Positions 35,080-46,194 are shown, counted from the stretch's first letter. The stretch: 64,000 bases of DNA from Taudactylus pleione (GCA_031769625.1 JAUIMM010000171.1:558001-622000), one strand, 5' to 3'. Notes: generated by a model not told the origin, from the letters alone. Program-made: numbers and translations.

Positions 35080-36207
35080 TTTGTGTCTATAAATTAGTTA
35101 AATTTTTAGATTAAAACTTGTCATCTCTGAGTAAATTTATTAAGAAGATATATAGGTATTATTGAGGAGACCACATAATTGAAGCAAGTAACTATAATAA
35201 TATAAATGTGTAATATCCATGCAAAAAAATCGGGAACTGTAAAGACACAGTTGTAACAAAGTTTAAAAGGTAGGGAAAATGGATCTGGGAAGAGATTAAT
35301 GCACACGATTTGTATAAACAAGGAGACAAATTATTAGATGTAGATCAACCAACAATGAAAATAAATCACTGGAGTGAACTCCTAATATAATGTAATTTTG
35401 TTGGTGGTGCTCCCGGGAATAATTATATTACTATTAAATATACAGTATTGCACAAGCAAAAGAAAAAATAAAATTCCCTTTTTGGGGCACTCTTTGTAAA
35501 GATTCTATGATATGATTATAAGTATAAAAAATAATGTTTATTAGATACCTGCTATAAAAATATTACGTGATGTGCAAAGTATATGTGTATCATAATTGGT
35601 GCCAAATGGTAAATGTTCAATAATTGAAATGATAGGCTAAACTATAAAATGAGGAAGTATTGACCTTATAACAGTAGGGTACTTCCTATCAATTCCTGTC
35701 ACAAGTTATGACTCTGTGATATTATAGACTATAAACACTAATGACTAAGGTTAGAGAAAATTAGCATTAATTATGTGCAAAAAAAAGGGGAAAAAAGTGC
35801 AAGTGAATATAAACAAGTTCTCATATAATTTGCTGATAAATGCAGCAAAGGTAATATTATTGCCCAATTCTCTTAATTGAGGTGGTGAAAAAAACAATTG
35901 TTGTCTTAATTGTAACCAATATTGCACATTTCCCTAATAATAGCAGCAAAAAGGAAACCAAAATAGTATTAAATATTAGGGATGGTAATCAGATGATATT
36001 CAGTGTATATGAATCAATCTCTTTAAGCCAACAATTTAATATCATCACCCATCAAATGATATTGCATATATCCCTTAAATGAGGTAGTGAAAGGGACATA
36101 ATAAGAACCAATATTGCTCATGTCCCTAATATTTAGATTCCAAAAAGGTTAATATCCCAGATAAAGCTAATTGATGGTAATCAACTAGCGATATTGCACA
36201 TCTCCCT

Positions 36208-37500
36208 AGGTTGCTAGAGCCAGGACTTCCTCATGTTTTGCTGTGAGGAGATAGAGGAGCTGCAGAGGATGGTGGGCATAAATGTGAGAACAAGAATGGA
36301 ATGTCTTTATTAAACAGCAGGTTGGAATGAGAACTAGAGATGATAATACTGAATGAATGAGCAGAATTGGATTGGGACTGATGAAGCTGGATTGAGAGAT
36401 GGATCAGTTTGAGACTGATGTTGAAGATTTGAAGAACTTGCTGAATTCAAATCTGATGTTGATGAATTGATCAACTTGATCTTTTGGGACCGATTTTGAT
36501 GAACTAAAATGATATGAGTCCAATGTTGGAAGCATCAGATGAGACCGATGGTTAGAAGTATCAGCTGGAACTGATGGTGACTGTAAGAGCTAGTCTCAGT
36601 GGTAAAACCAGACAGGTGTGCAAGATGGTATAGGAGACATTTTTACCAGATATAGGAACTAGACACAATGGACTGAAACTGTTCAGATATGGTGTACCTG
36701 GGAGCTGAGCACTGCTGAGTACCTTCAGCAAAAGATGTTGTACTGGCAACAGAGGCCAGTTTGGAGATATAATTTGTAGCTGAGGATCCCCAGGGATTGG
36801 ATGCTGTGATCAGCTGGTCTAGGAGCAGCGTAGTGAGTAGAGGTGACTGAGTCCAACATGGCTGCACCCATACTGTTGTTTAGGAGGGAACTCTGGCATG
36901 CAGCCTGTGTGCTATCATGCAGGGAAGACATGCTGTGAGCAGGAGGCTGCACAGAGCAATCTCCATGTTCAGTAACAGGACACTGAGCAGACAGGGCAGG
37001 AGCATCACAGACAGACCTCAGCACCAGCCAGGAGTGATGTGCAGCATGAGCGGACCTCTGTGCCATCCTGGACAGGCACTGGAGTGGTAAGAAAGTGGTT
37101 TTAATAGTCAAGAGCGTGACAAGGTGTTTGAATGGAGTTTCACCTTCTGATGCTGTCAATTTGCTAATCCCAGAAAACTGAGGAGTGTCTTCTCAGATGA
37201 AACCTCTCTTTTTGAGACTTTGAGAAACACATCACTATGTTTTACTGTGATAAGATGCTTCCATCAGCTGTTCCCTATTGGACTGAATGGTTTTGTTTGA
37301 TTTACTTCGTAGCTCAGAAAGCCACTTCCAAGTATTAGAATTCCTGACAATGTAACAGTGGTATGCTTTGACAACATCACCAGTGCCAGGAAGTAAAACA
37401 ACTCTGTAATATGTACTGTATGGTTAAGATATATACCAACTAATTAGATATCCAATAACACCATTAATTGTACCAACATTACATCCAACTCATAAACAGG
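36208..37500. other. Unclassified repeat, no gene
   Basis: From 36330 to 36590 there is irregular repetition of GATG and GACTGATG phrases. 36600-37170 has leader-like sequence; the minus frames (36725-37159 and others) have no domain. General composition recalls the LTR-like insertion at 21135-22432, but I could not align them. Confidence 0.4.
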
Positions 37501-37559
37501 CCCAATGTCAAAGCTTCATGCAGTTGGCTGATGTTTTAAGTTTGCATGTGTATCCCAGT

Positions 37560-37943
37560 GGCACAGTACATGCATCCAAATTGTTAGTGCTGAGAAACGC
37601 AGAACAGATTCGGATTCAGGTTCTGAGGAATTTAATGTGGGTTTCTGGGAGGTAACAGGGGGTAGCTAAGCAGATGCAGGCATGTCATGGGCATGTTGCT
37701 GTAAACACTGAGACCAAAGGCCATGATGAGATGGATTAACTACATTTTCCATAGGGCTCTTGAGAGTTTATGGTGCATCCAATGGTGCACAGATTTTGCT
37801 TCTACCAGAGATGGAAATGCACCACCACAAGATGCTGCAAGTAGGCTTCTCAGTATTACGAAAATCGGCCATGTCATAACAATAAGATGCATAAGTGAAT
37901 GCAGCAAAATATGCAGCCGCATCTAACTCAGAATCAGGCCCAA
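37560..37943. mobile_element. Possible MITE, GGGCCTGATTC family
   Basis: The right end reads CTAACTCAGAATCAGGCCC at 37924-37942, the inverted terminal word of the family seen at 6117, 10307 and 49949. GCATCCAA and GCAGCCGC-type internal words fit. The left terminus is not clear. Confidence 0.45.
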
Positions 37944-38534
37944 TGTGTCAAAAAATTCCCAAGAAGTGGTTAACTGTTTTCATTAACCCATTTGTTGCCA
38001 GTGTTTTTAGGTGAATTTACATTTTTACGTATTGTATATGCTGATGGTATGCTTTATACAATGTTGCTTCTTAGCTTTGGATAATAACTTAACTTCTTTT
38101 TATACCAGACATCACTTTTTTCCATTTTTCAGTTAGAGACTCCTTTTATAGGAGGCAGCAGTCTGGTGTATATTTATAATTTGCACATTTGTTTTTCTAA
38201 AAAAGTATACTGTGTTGTGATCTTAGTTCCAGACTGTTTTGTTTTGAGATAATCCCATAACAAACTTTAGAGCAGATGAGAGACAAGTGTAAGTTAAATG
38301 CAGTAAATTTGTATCTTACTATTACACCTTTCTGCCAATGAAATCCATTATCCATATACAATCTACTGTCCACATGACAGTTAGAGCTTATGCGATTACC
38401 ACCCACCTCAAAGCTGCACAATAGATATAATCAAGATATTCTATAAATAAATATCAGTACAGATGTGAGCCTGAGCAAAATCAAACATACCTGAAGCAAC
38501 AAACAGTACTTGTTCCATATAATTTTGATGCCTC
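37944..38534. other. No gene seen
   Basis: AT-rich, with short chance frames only; no recognised repeat. Confidence 0.4.
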
Positions 38535-39090
38535 ATGTATTGTATGATGTTTTTGAATGTCCAGATAAGCCATGCAAATTGTATAATTGGGAAATTCTTA
38601 TATAGCAAACCCACATATAAGTACATGCTGCTGCAGGTGAGTAGTTTCCACCTAAAACCTTTGAAATGTGGGTTACCCTACTTGCAATTCATAGGCACTA
38701 GATGCAAGTGTAGCGATATTGAGGTGGCTACTGCTAAGATTGATGGTATGATTCAAACATTTTTGGAAAGGGTATACGACAAGAACTCCCTATTATGGAA
38801 TAAGGAATGGGCAGTCATTATCCCAAGTGAGCAATTATTGCATCCAAGAGAGATGGTAATAGGAAATATATGACACATTGCCAAACATTGGCCAATTGTC
38901 CAGAATGACACAGAATTGAATCTTGCAGATACTGCAATTATGCCGTTATACCTGTGGAAAGAAAATTTGTGACTGGGTGGTGAAAACCAAAATTAGTAAT
39001 TTGGGTTATAATGAGGCACAAAACTTTCTGAGATGAAAAAATGGTTGTTTTAAATGTTTGAACTGCTTGACTGGATGGTTTTGGGTGAAA
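38535..39090 (+). pseudogene. Penelope-like element fragment, thumb to zinc-binding segment
   Basis: Plus frames give KPLKCGLPYLQF and CKCSD, then MIQTFLERVYDKNSL and SEQLLHPRE (the PLE thumb: LKKGLPYGQF-like, C-S-D, FLERGY-like, LL). After a stop, HIAKHWPIVQNDTELN (38873-38925) follows, and after further breaks NGCFKCLNC near 39040, which corresponds to the cysteine pair before the GIY-YIG nuclease. The palm motifs and nuclease are absent. It is a truncated, frameshifted insertion, unlike the PLE at 17514-36207 in sequence. Confidence 0.75.
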
Positions 39091-39263
39091 ACTTAACAGA
39101 GTGGTAACACTGGATCCCAGAAGACATACTAGGGGGTTGAGGTCCCGGTCAGATATCCCATTGGTGTACACTGGGCAGAACTTTGGATCAATTTGGGGGA
39201 AATTAAATAATAAAACTTAATAACTTTAATATTTAATCCCGGGCAACAGTAAGAACTTCAGCT

Positions 39264-39264
<1 letters not shown>

Positions 39265-39316
<52 letters not shown>
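39265..39316. repeat. Compound microsatellite (TA)n(GA)n
   Basis: About 17 TA units directly followed by 8 GA units. The opposite-strand arrangement (CT)n(TA)n occurs at 45430-45508. Confidence 0.95.
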
Positions 39317-39771
39317 TTTTAGCATTTTGTAATTTATTAGTTTCTGTATTTGAAGACCTCATATAAGTTATCTTAAGAGGGAGATGATGATACTTATGCA
39401 GCATTTTAATTTGTGGATGTACTGTACATCAACAACTTAAATATTTTATGGTGGTATTTTATTATGTCTATTCAATTATTTTCATTAGTCTTTTTAAATA
39501 ATAAAATATATTATTATGTCTATGCAGTTATTTTAAATAATATTTTTAACCAATCAAATAAATTCATGTTTATTTCTGGACTTGAGCAGCACTAAGAGGT
39601 TCATTTATTTATTGTCCATTTTTGTTTATTTCTATTTCATGTGTACTCTAGCTGAATACACAATGGGTGACAATTTTCTAAAATTCACCTTTTTTGGGGG
39701 ATATTATTTTCACTGCAGTTTGCAAGAGCTTTAACTCCTCTAGATTTATTTGTATTTATTATATATTATCT

Positions 39772-40012
39772 TTATAATAAGTGAGAAAGCGTGTCTGTCT
39801 GTCATTTATGCATGGCCAGAGATTTGGCCTAGCTCCACCAAATTTAGCATAGTGGTGTAGTTTGACCAGCATTAAGTTTTGCATAGGTTTGAACTTCATT
39901 GGGGCCAAACCCTAAAAATGAGGACACTCCTAAATTTCACAGGTTCTGAGGCTGCCTCCAGTGGAAATTAGCAGTCTGTCAAAAAACCTGTGTGAAATCT
40001 ACAAAAGTATTA
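39772..40012. mobile_element. Helitron-like or other dispersed repeat, unclassified
   Basis: TAATAAGTGAGAAAGCGTG, CTGTCTGTC and CTCCACCAAATTTAGCAT are phrases I associate with widespread non-autonomous repeats in vertebrates (Helitron-type), but no terminal hairpin with CTRR was found. Non-coding. Confidence 0.3.
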
Positions 40013-40465
40013 TTTATTATTTTAATATCTTTTTATTTGTTTATAATCGTAAACAAATCAAATGAAACATAAAAACAAATAAGATATTACAAGATAATAG
40101 ACAATAGAGAGTAAAGGTCAACATTGAAGATCCAAAAAGATGGCCAATAGTTGAAAAGAACAAATATATAGACATCTCAAAGTATCAGCCCAGGCGATCT
40201 TAATGAAGCCACACTGAATATCTTCATTCTTTATATTAAACAAAACACAATAATTCATACAATAATCATCACCACCATTTACCATATTGACAGAAAAAAG
40301 AAAAATATAACAATAAAATAAAAAGAGGGGATTGGGGAGGGAAGTCCGAAGGATAAAGATAGGGGAGAGATATAACACCCCAATAAAAGTCATATCAATT
40401 TCCATCTTGGAACAGAGAAAATCTGAAGAGAAAATGGACATAATCTGATAGTAGTGAAGCTTTGC
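40013..40465. other. AT-rich, possible LINE 3' end on the minus strand
   Basis: The T-rich to A-rich stretch (40010-40120) and its position downstream of the L1 coding remnants on the minus strand would suit a LINE 3' tail. The frame 40118-40441 shows no domain. Uncertain. Confidence 0.3.
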
Positions 40466-40546
40466 ATACCATAAACACTATTATTCATTGTAAACATTGA
40501 CATAAGCTCCAATCAGTGCAGTCACAAGTGAATCTGCCTCCTCTAT

Positions 40547-40582
40547 TTCGACATGTTTCACTCCTCCAGGGAACTTTTTCAA
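40547..40582 (-). ncRNA. Degenerate hammerhead-like motif, PLE-type
   Basis: Minus strand: CTTGAAAAAGTTCC, CTGGAGGAGT, then GAAACATGTCG. It keeps GAAAC and a possible short stem, while the CTGANGA box reads TTGAAAA. Likely a decayed PLE long-repeat relic, lying in sequence (40466-41560) otherwise without coding features. Confidence 0.35.
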
Positions 40583-41442
40583 GACCGTCTTGGACGATTG
40601 AGAACTTATACAGCCAAAGTCTTAATCTTACACTAGGATACCACATCTCATTTTATCATTTGGATATTATATGTGGTTACAAAGGTGTCTATGGAGACTT
40701 AAACAAGCGAGTAACGAGTGATTTAAAAGAACAAGCTTCTAGTGCCATTTTTAAACATTGAATATGTGTTTTTTGTTTTTATGTGATTTTAATTATTTAT
40801 ATCATAGGTTGTGAATAAATCTGTGTGATTAGTTTTTAGAAGCCTTGAAGTATTTTATTCAAACAAACGATATGCAGGTGTTTATTACCAGATTACTATA
40901 GTGTAGTCCTACTCTTTAGTTTTTTGTGTGGTAGTCTATAGACTTAGCATTATAAAGTGCAACAGTTGTAAATAATTGCCACAGGTTATGGATGATACCT
41001 GTAAAGTAGCAACAATGTGTCCACCGCTTCTTAATATCTGTATCTGTGTTAGTGTCCAAGAACAGCGTATCGTGGGGAGAGTTTAGAGATTTAATGCCAC
41101 AAGCCACTGGATCTTGCTATGGCTGTGTAACTCCCCTCCAGGTTCCACAAAACTTGTTCATTTAAGTATATTTCACTGTTATAGGCAACCAGCATGGAGG
41201 TCACAGACTTCTGGATATAATGCAGCTCAATGGCTTCCTGTCCGGCTCCACATGTGAAAATAAAGACAAAAGTATCACGGAGCTTGTAAAGTGGTGCTGG
41301 GTATATACTTACCATGTGAACAAGTGGTAAGCGAGGCCACAGCTTAGAAGAAATCCCACACATGAGAGCAGGATGGCTAGCACTAGACGGAGGAAGCACT
41401 TCAACTGAAATCCGGTAATATCAGCTCATTTACAACATTGGG

Positions 41443-41480
41443 CAGCAACATGTTTTATCCCTATCCTGGGACTGTTTCAC
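41443..41480 (-). ncRNA. Degenerate hammerhead-like motif, PLE-type
   Basis: Minus strand: GTGAAACAGTCCC, AGGATA, GGGATAAAACATGTTGC. TCCC/GGGA form a stem with a six-base loop. The flanks correspond to CTGANGA and GAAAC but are mutated (TGAAACA and TAAAAC), so it should be inactive. Confidence 0.35.
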
Positions 41481-41599
41481 TTGCATAGTGCTGTTGTAAT
41501 ACTTAAATAGGGGCTTGGGGGATTCCAAATGGGAAATCAGCTGCGACCAACCTAGAGCACAATTTTTCCAGAGTTTATCTGTTTAATTGACTGTAAATA

Positions 41600-42560
41600 T
41601 GATGTAAAAAATTTAGTACGGTAAGTATTAGAAGTCAATAAAAGAAAATAAGGACATTAAGTTATCCTCAGTATCTGGATGTAACATAAAAGGAAGCTGG
41701 CATCATCTGAACAAAATGCCTTATCTGCAGGTACATATAGAAATTGGAGTTTGGTATGTCAAATTTATCTCTGACCTCTTGAAAAGTAAATAATTTACCA
41801 CCAGGTTTAAAGACATCTTTAACAGCTGCCAATTCCTTATTGCGCCAAGTGAGAAAACAAACATTATCAAGACCTGGGCTAAAAGCAATATTACTCCAAA
41901 ATGTAGTGTATTTAGAACTCTGAGGATTGCATCCACGTTTGCGATTGGATCAAATCCAAGTTTTATAAGTGTATTGAAACATAATATTTTTCAGTATCAG
42001 GAGAGGCAGTAAAGATTTAGGCATGTGTAAGAGGGCACTAAGCCAAAAAAGGGGCAAACAACTCTTTTTCAAGAGAGGGTGCAGAGTAACTATCACGTCC
42101 TAAGCACCATTATATAATGTATCTAAAATTAACTGCATTAGAAAAGTTAAGTAAATCTGGGACAAACTAACCCCCAGACTGTCTAGTTCATTGTCACTTA
42201 GCCATGGCAACTCTAGGTTTCCCTTCTCACCACCAAAATTAGGTAAATAGACTAGAGCAGTGTGTTCTATAATTTCAAGACAAAGCTATAGGTAACATTT
42301 GAATTAAGTATGATAATTTAGGGAATATAATGCTTTTAATCAGAGCAATTCGACCCATCAAGGAAAGTGGAAGAAGTAAGCAATCGTTCAACATTTTGTT
42401 AATTTGTTAATTATTTTAATTAGTGGGGTATAATTAGCATCATAAAATTTAGACGTATTTGGAGTGATATTGATTCCAAGATATTTTATACTAGTATTAG
42501 CCCTTGTTAAAGTTAGATATCTTGGATGCAGGCATTTTATAATATAGGTTACAAATTAAT
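41600..42560 (-). pseudogene. L1 ORF2, C-terminal portion
   Basis: Frames on the minus strand read HPRYLTLTRANTSIKYLGIN (42530-42460 region), TPLIKIINKL, and further on VFKPGGKLFTFQEV, RDKFDIPNSNFYMYLQIRHF. These blocks follow the catalytic box in L1-clade ORF2 and end in its C-terminal domain. Several stops and frame changes occur. It continues the palm at 43325-43745, from which an insertion separates it. Confidence 0.75.
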
Positions 42561-42564
42561 GATT

Positions 42565-43325
42565 AGTCAATCTGATTGTATGAGATCTGATTGTATGGCA
42601 TCTGATTGTATGGCATCTGATTGTAAGCTATTGTGATTCATAATATTGCACCATTCCTTGGGCTTGTTCTGTTCTGTATTCCAATAGGATAACTTTGGTG
42701 ACCCTGCAGAAACCATCTCACCGTGTGGTTATGGAATATCATTAAAATAAAGTTCTTATTTTAAATATACTTCAAGTATATTTATAATGTTAGATAACTG
42801 ATATTGATGTTTAGTCTTATTTTAATCAGTATTTGTAGTGTATTATAGGTAAATACTGCATCTCTGTTGTAAACATAAATGTAAAATTATTGGTTTAATG
42901 TTTTAGATCCCTTTTAATTGCAGTTTAGCAATGTAATGTGCTTCTCCTGAAACTCAAACATTTCCCCCTCCCCCTGAATACTGTGAGACAAAGGAATTCC
43001 AGAATGGGATAGATTTTTTGTGACCCTCTGGCTAATGACGATCCATCTGCTCACACACAAAAAAGAAAGAACTGACCTATCCGACGTCGAGTATATACAG
43101 ATCCCTGCCTGTACCCAATGATTGTATTCCCTAAGGATTATTTGAAAGTTAACTTTTTAAATTGTACTGCAGTGACTGTTGGAAGTCAGTGCATTCAGGA
43201 TTGAAGCCATGTGCTGTGACAGTCGCACATGCGTAGTGTAAGGGGGTGGTACTCTATTTATTTCTTTGTGCTAATAAATCTTTTGGACTTTGGAGCTCCA
43301 AGTAAGCTTGAGCGGACTTCATATT
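42565..43325 (-). mobile_element. LTR-like insertion in the L1, strand uncertain
   Basis: About 760 bp splits the L1 ORF2. The plus strand has a TATA-like AGTATATACAG near 43090, a polyadenylation signal GCTAATAAATC near 43270 and TTATTGTTAACA near the right edge, and the left edge has a 17-bp tandem (ATCTGATTGTATGGC, about four units, 42568-42626). These features suggest a solo LTR read on the plus strand, but neither a target duplication nor exact TG/CA ends could be fixed. No viral or retroelement coding sequence is present. Confidence 0.35.
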
Positions 43326-43745
43326 AGTTATTGTTAACACCCTGATAAATTGTTTACATATCAAAGGTAGAGATGGGATATTGGAGGCAGAGCCTAATTG
43401 TAGAAGTTCAGATTTGTGAAAATGTATTTTATAACCTGAAAAGGATCCAAAACAAGAGATAATATCAATCACTGTGGGAATAGTAATCTCCGGTTGTGAC
43501 ATGAATAATATCATGTCATCTGCGAGAAGGGCCTCTCTGGTCTCCACATTACCATTTTTAATTCCAGAGAACTCCTGATCCTCACATAAAGCTACAGCCA
43601 AAAGTTCTAATGCTAAGGCAAACAAAAGTGGAGCTAAAGGGCAGCCCAGTTGAGTGCCTCTACAAATGGGGAATGGCTGGGACAGAAATCCATAACTAGC
43701 AACTTGCATTGTAGGGGTCATATAAATAGTGAAGATTATCTGGAA
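43325..43745 (-). pseudogene. L1 ORF2 reverse transcriptase palm fragment
   Basis: Within a 212-codon minus frame (43892-43254) the last two thirds match the L1 palm: FPICRGTQLGCPLAPLLFAL (motif B; the usual RQGCPLSP has become QLGCPLAP), LADDMILFM at the catalytic site (FADD changed to LADD; both Asp kept), FGSFSGYKIHFHKSELLQLG downstream. The first 55 or so residues are hydrophobic translation of AT-rich DNA and not part of the enzyme. Endonuclease and fingers are missing. Confidence 0.85.
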
Positions 43746-44193
43746 ATTTAAAAAAGAAAACATAAAAGGATTGAAAAATAAAATCAATAAATAAAATAAA
43801 AAATGAAAAACGATAAAAAAATGAAGCAACAAACATTTGAAGGGACAAAAATCCCCACAAAATGTAAGCAAAATGCCTATTAGAACTCTCACGTATTGTT
43901 TAGTGCTAAGTGCGAGTAAGAAGAATTAATCAAATCTATCTCCTAGCTCACCACAGCATAAATAGAGAAACATATAACTTAGATGGCATAATTAAAAAAA
44001 AAGGTTGAGGACCAGCAGAATGGAATAAAATATTCATGCTGGATAAAGAAAGAAAACAACTAGCATTCTCGATTTTGCATATGTAAACATACGTATTCAG
44101 TATTAGTAACAGATAACAAACATCAGACAATCAAAACCAGAAATATATATCTCATCCTGGAAGAGGAAAGCGAAAAGGAATTAAACTGCATTC

Positions 44194-45186
44194 TCAAAGC
44201 AAATCAGCATTATGGCGTGGAGAAGATGGCAGCGATGAGTGTATTTCTTCAGATATAAAAGCTAAGGCATCTGCTGCTGTAGAAAAGTCTTTGTAAGAAG
44301 ACCCATCAAATAAGCACAGTCTTGTGGGGTAAAGAAGCGCAAATTTGTGAATCTCTTAAATTAGCCTGGAGCAAACAGGGTTAAATTCTTTGTGCGCTCT
44401 AGTAACTTCCACAGAGTAGTCTTGAAAAAGGAAAAGGTGTGCCAGGTTATGCTTTTGCCTGGTTGCCACCCAGAGAGCCTTTTTATGCGTGAAGTTCAAA
44501 CATTTGAAAATGACCACACGTGGTTTATTATTGGTACCTTCCTTAGGCTGCCCCAGTCGATGAGCTCTTTCAATAACAAGGTCTGCACAATTATCATGAA
44601 GGTCTAGTAAATCAGGAAGTGTGAGTCTCAAAAAATGAAAAAGAGAAGGACCTTTCACAGATTCAGGCAAACCGACTATTCTCAAATTATTTCTCCTTGA
44701 CCTATTTTCTAGGTCAATCACCTTACTGCTTAGCTGAAAATTCACTTTCTCCAGAGATGCATATTGCTTTTTAAGCTCCTGTATGTCATGGAAGTTGGCA
44801 CCTACTCTGTTTTCCAGAGTGTCCACTTTATTGTCTAGCTTAGATACACAAGTTTTAACTTCTGCTATGGCCTGGGTAAAAATGGCTGCCTGATCCTTTA
44901 ACATAGGACCCATGGTCTCTTTTATAGCCTGCACTACAGTGGTATAAGTAACTGGACCGCCAGAAGTATGGGTCACAGTAGTAACACAGGAGCGCAGAGA
45001 GCTGTCATCTATACCAGTGTCAGGGCATTGGGAGGATTTGCCACTTGCCTGTGTTTCAGATGCGGCAGCCATTTTGGATTCCTGGTGCTGTGTTTGCCTG
45101 GCATCATTGGAGAGAAATATTTCTCCATATAATGGTGCCAATCGTGTGACGGATATTGTGGGAGTGAGTAGCGGTGCCTTGGACAC
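44194..45186 (-). pseudogene. L1 ORF1 (RNA-binding protein), disrupted by one stop
   Basis: ORF1p coats LINE RNA as a trimer. From a GTG codon at 45186, or from ATG in KMAAASETQ at about 45072, the frame has a low-complexity N-terminus, a coiled coil (about residues 85-160, with heptads such as VSKLDNKVDTLENRV and LSSKVIDLENR), then the RRM: RRNNLRIVGLPESVKG, ERAHRLG and RVVIFKCLNFTHKKALW. A TAA at 44358-44356 follows NPVCSRLI. The same frame continues beyond it as EIHKFALLYPTRLCLFDGSS and YKDFSTAADALAFI to a TGA at 44194, so one nonsense change removes the C-terminal domain. Confidence 0.85.
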
Positions 45187-45429
45187 CGGTGACCAGTGGT
45201 AAGCGAGTGTATAGCCGCAGTGGCAGTGGAGCTCCGGCGTTCAACTTCCACTCACATGTAATGTACAAACAAAAAGATAGCTCTAGCCAATCCAGAAAAC
45301 TAAATAAATGGTCACAATGAAATATAGTGAAGATGTTAAATATTTAATATATTAGATATAATTAATATATGTACCGACAGTAACACTGCAGCTGTCCAAG
45401 CATCAGTGGTTGTCTGATAGAATGGAAGA

Positions 45430-45440
45430 TCTCTCTCTCA

Positions 45441-45483
<43 letters not shown>

Positions 45484-45508
45484 GATATATATATCTATAT
45501 ATATATAG
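45430..45508. repeat. Compound microsatellite (CT)n(TA)n
   Basis: A long CT run passing directly into TA repeats with palindromic TATATCTATATA interruptions. Confidence 0.95.
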
Positions 45509-45917
45509 GAACAGAGCAAGAATATTGTATGTATATAACCAACTGCACGTAGTAGATCAAGAGTAAGTATTTAGTAAAAACATTGTATACATTTCTAGAT
45601 CATAAAAATAAATATAATAAAACTAAGCATTCTAATAGATGCAGCAAAAGTAATTAAACAAGTCCCATATATTGATGTGTAAGTCCGGGCTATATGGAGA
45701 GTGTCAGGATTCTACCTAGGATCGGCTGTTACTTACTGCAGCGCCAGCTTCCCCTCATCAGTGAGAGCAGTGAGACTTCAGGTGCAGTGGTGGGTGACTT
45801 GCTGAGTATTCTCCCTGGGGCCCAGGTGACTGTCACGCAATTCTCTATATTGGAGTTCCCGTGATGATGGTCATGGGCACAGCCATCTTGGCTGAATCAC
45901 CTGATAGATCCTTATCC

Positions 45918-46194
45918 CAGGGCCATACCTAGGGTAGTGTGGCCTGTGCCATCGCACAGGGCACCACAGGTCAGGGGGTGCTGTTTGGGCCTGGAAAATT
46001 TCTGTTTATAATCATTCTCACTTGTAGCTTCCTCTCATTTAATCCCCAGCATCTCCTGGCCTCCCCTATCTCTTCCCTGGCCCTTCCCCATGAAGCCATT
46101 CCCCTTTTTTGGGTGCATTATTTCCCTTTAAAAATGAGGGGGGTGCCAATGCTTTTTCTGGCACAGGGCACCAAAAAGTCTAGATACGGCTCTG
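45918..46194. mobile_element. Non-autonomous hAT element, copy A, exact 8-bp TSD
   Basis: 277 bp flanked by CCTTATCC on both sides (45910-45917 and 46195-46202). Termini CAGGGCCATACCTAG and CTAGATACGGCTCTG are inverted repeats beginning CAG. An 8-bp duplication plus CAG...CTG ends is the hAT signature. The interior lacks transposase. It aligns end to end with 55168-55453. Confidence 0.92.

Larger units (their letters stand above)
24913..35701. repeat. Tandem duplication, unit 2 (10,789 bp)
   Basis: Second copy of 14124-24912. The novel joint is at 24912/24913, where the PLE long repeat (ending CCTGTCA) runs into CAAGTTCATTATATGCC, the sequence at the left edge of unit 1. After unit 2 the PLE repeat continues normally (CAAGTTATGACTC), so the right edge is ancestral. 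The shared CAAGTT is a 6-bp microhomology at the breakpoint. Confidence 0.97.
28303..36207 (-). mobile_element. Penelope-like element with flanking direct repeats (unit 2, right repeat complete to its truncation)
   Basis: Same dead PLE as in unit 1, but here the right-hand long repeat continues through 35600-36207, aligning with 28303-28878 on the left. Relative to the left repeat it has many substitutions and small indels (for example an additional GCAGCAAAAAGGAAACC-like segment near 35942), so the PLE insertion is far older than the duplication. On the element's own strand the repeat at 36207 is its 5' end, where similarity stops abruptly: 5' truncation. It keeps the ATATTGCACAT phrases but not the hammerhead-like region. 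Confidence 0.85.
41560..45290 (-). mobile_element. L1-type LINE, internally deleted and interrupted
   Basis: Minus-strand order: 5' leader near 45250, ORF1 (45186 to 44194), a shortened spacer in which the ORF2 endonuclease and fingers are missing, the palm (43745-43325), an LTR-like insertion (about 42565-43325), then the ORF2 C-terminal part (about 42560-41600) with KYLGINITPN near 42470 and KLFTFQEVRDKF followed by YLQIRHF near 41800. Domain order and motifs are those of the L1 clade. It cannot be active. Confidence 0.8.

Noticed and set aside
14124..35707. Interpretation as two independent PLE insertions
   Set aside because: The whole 10.8-kb unit, including non-PLE flank, nested MITEs and all lesions, is shared at a constant offset; that requires duplication of the locus.
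43746..43892. Hydrophobic N-terminus of the 212-codon frame as a membrane protein
   Set aside because: Only AT-rich translation upstream of the L1 palm; the L1 match begins after about 55 residues.
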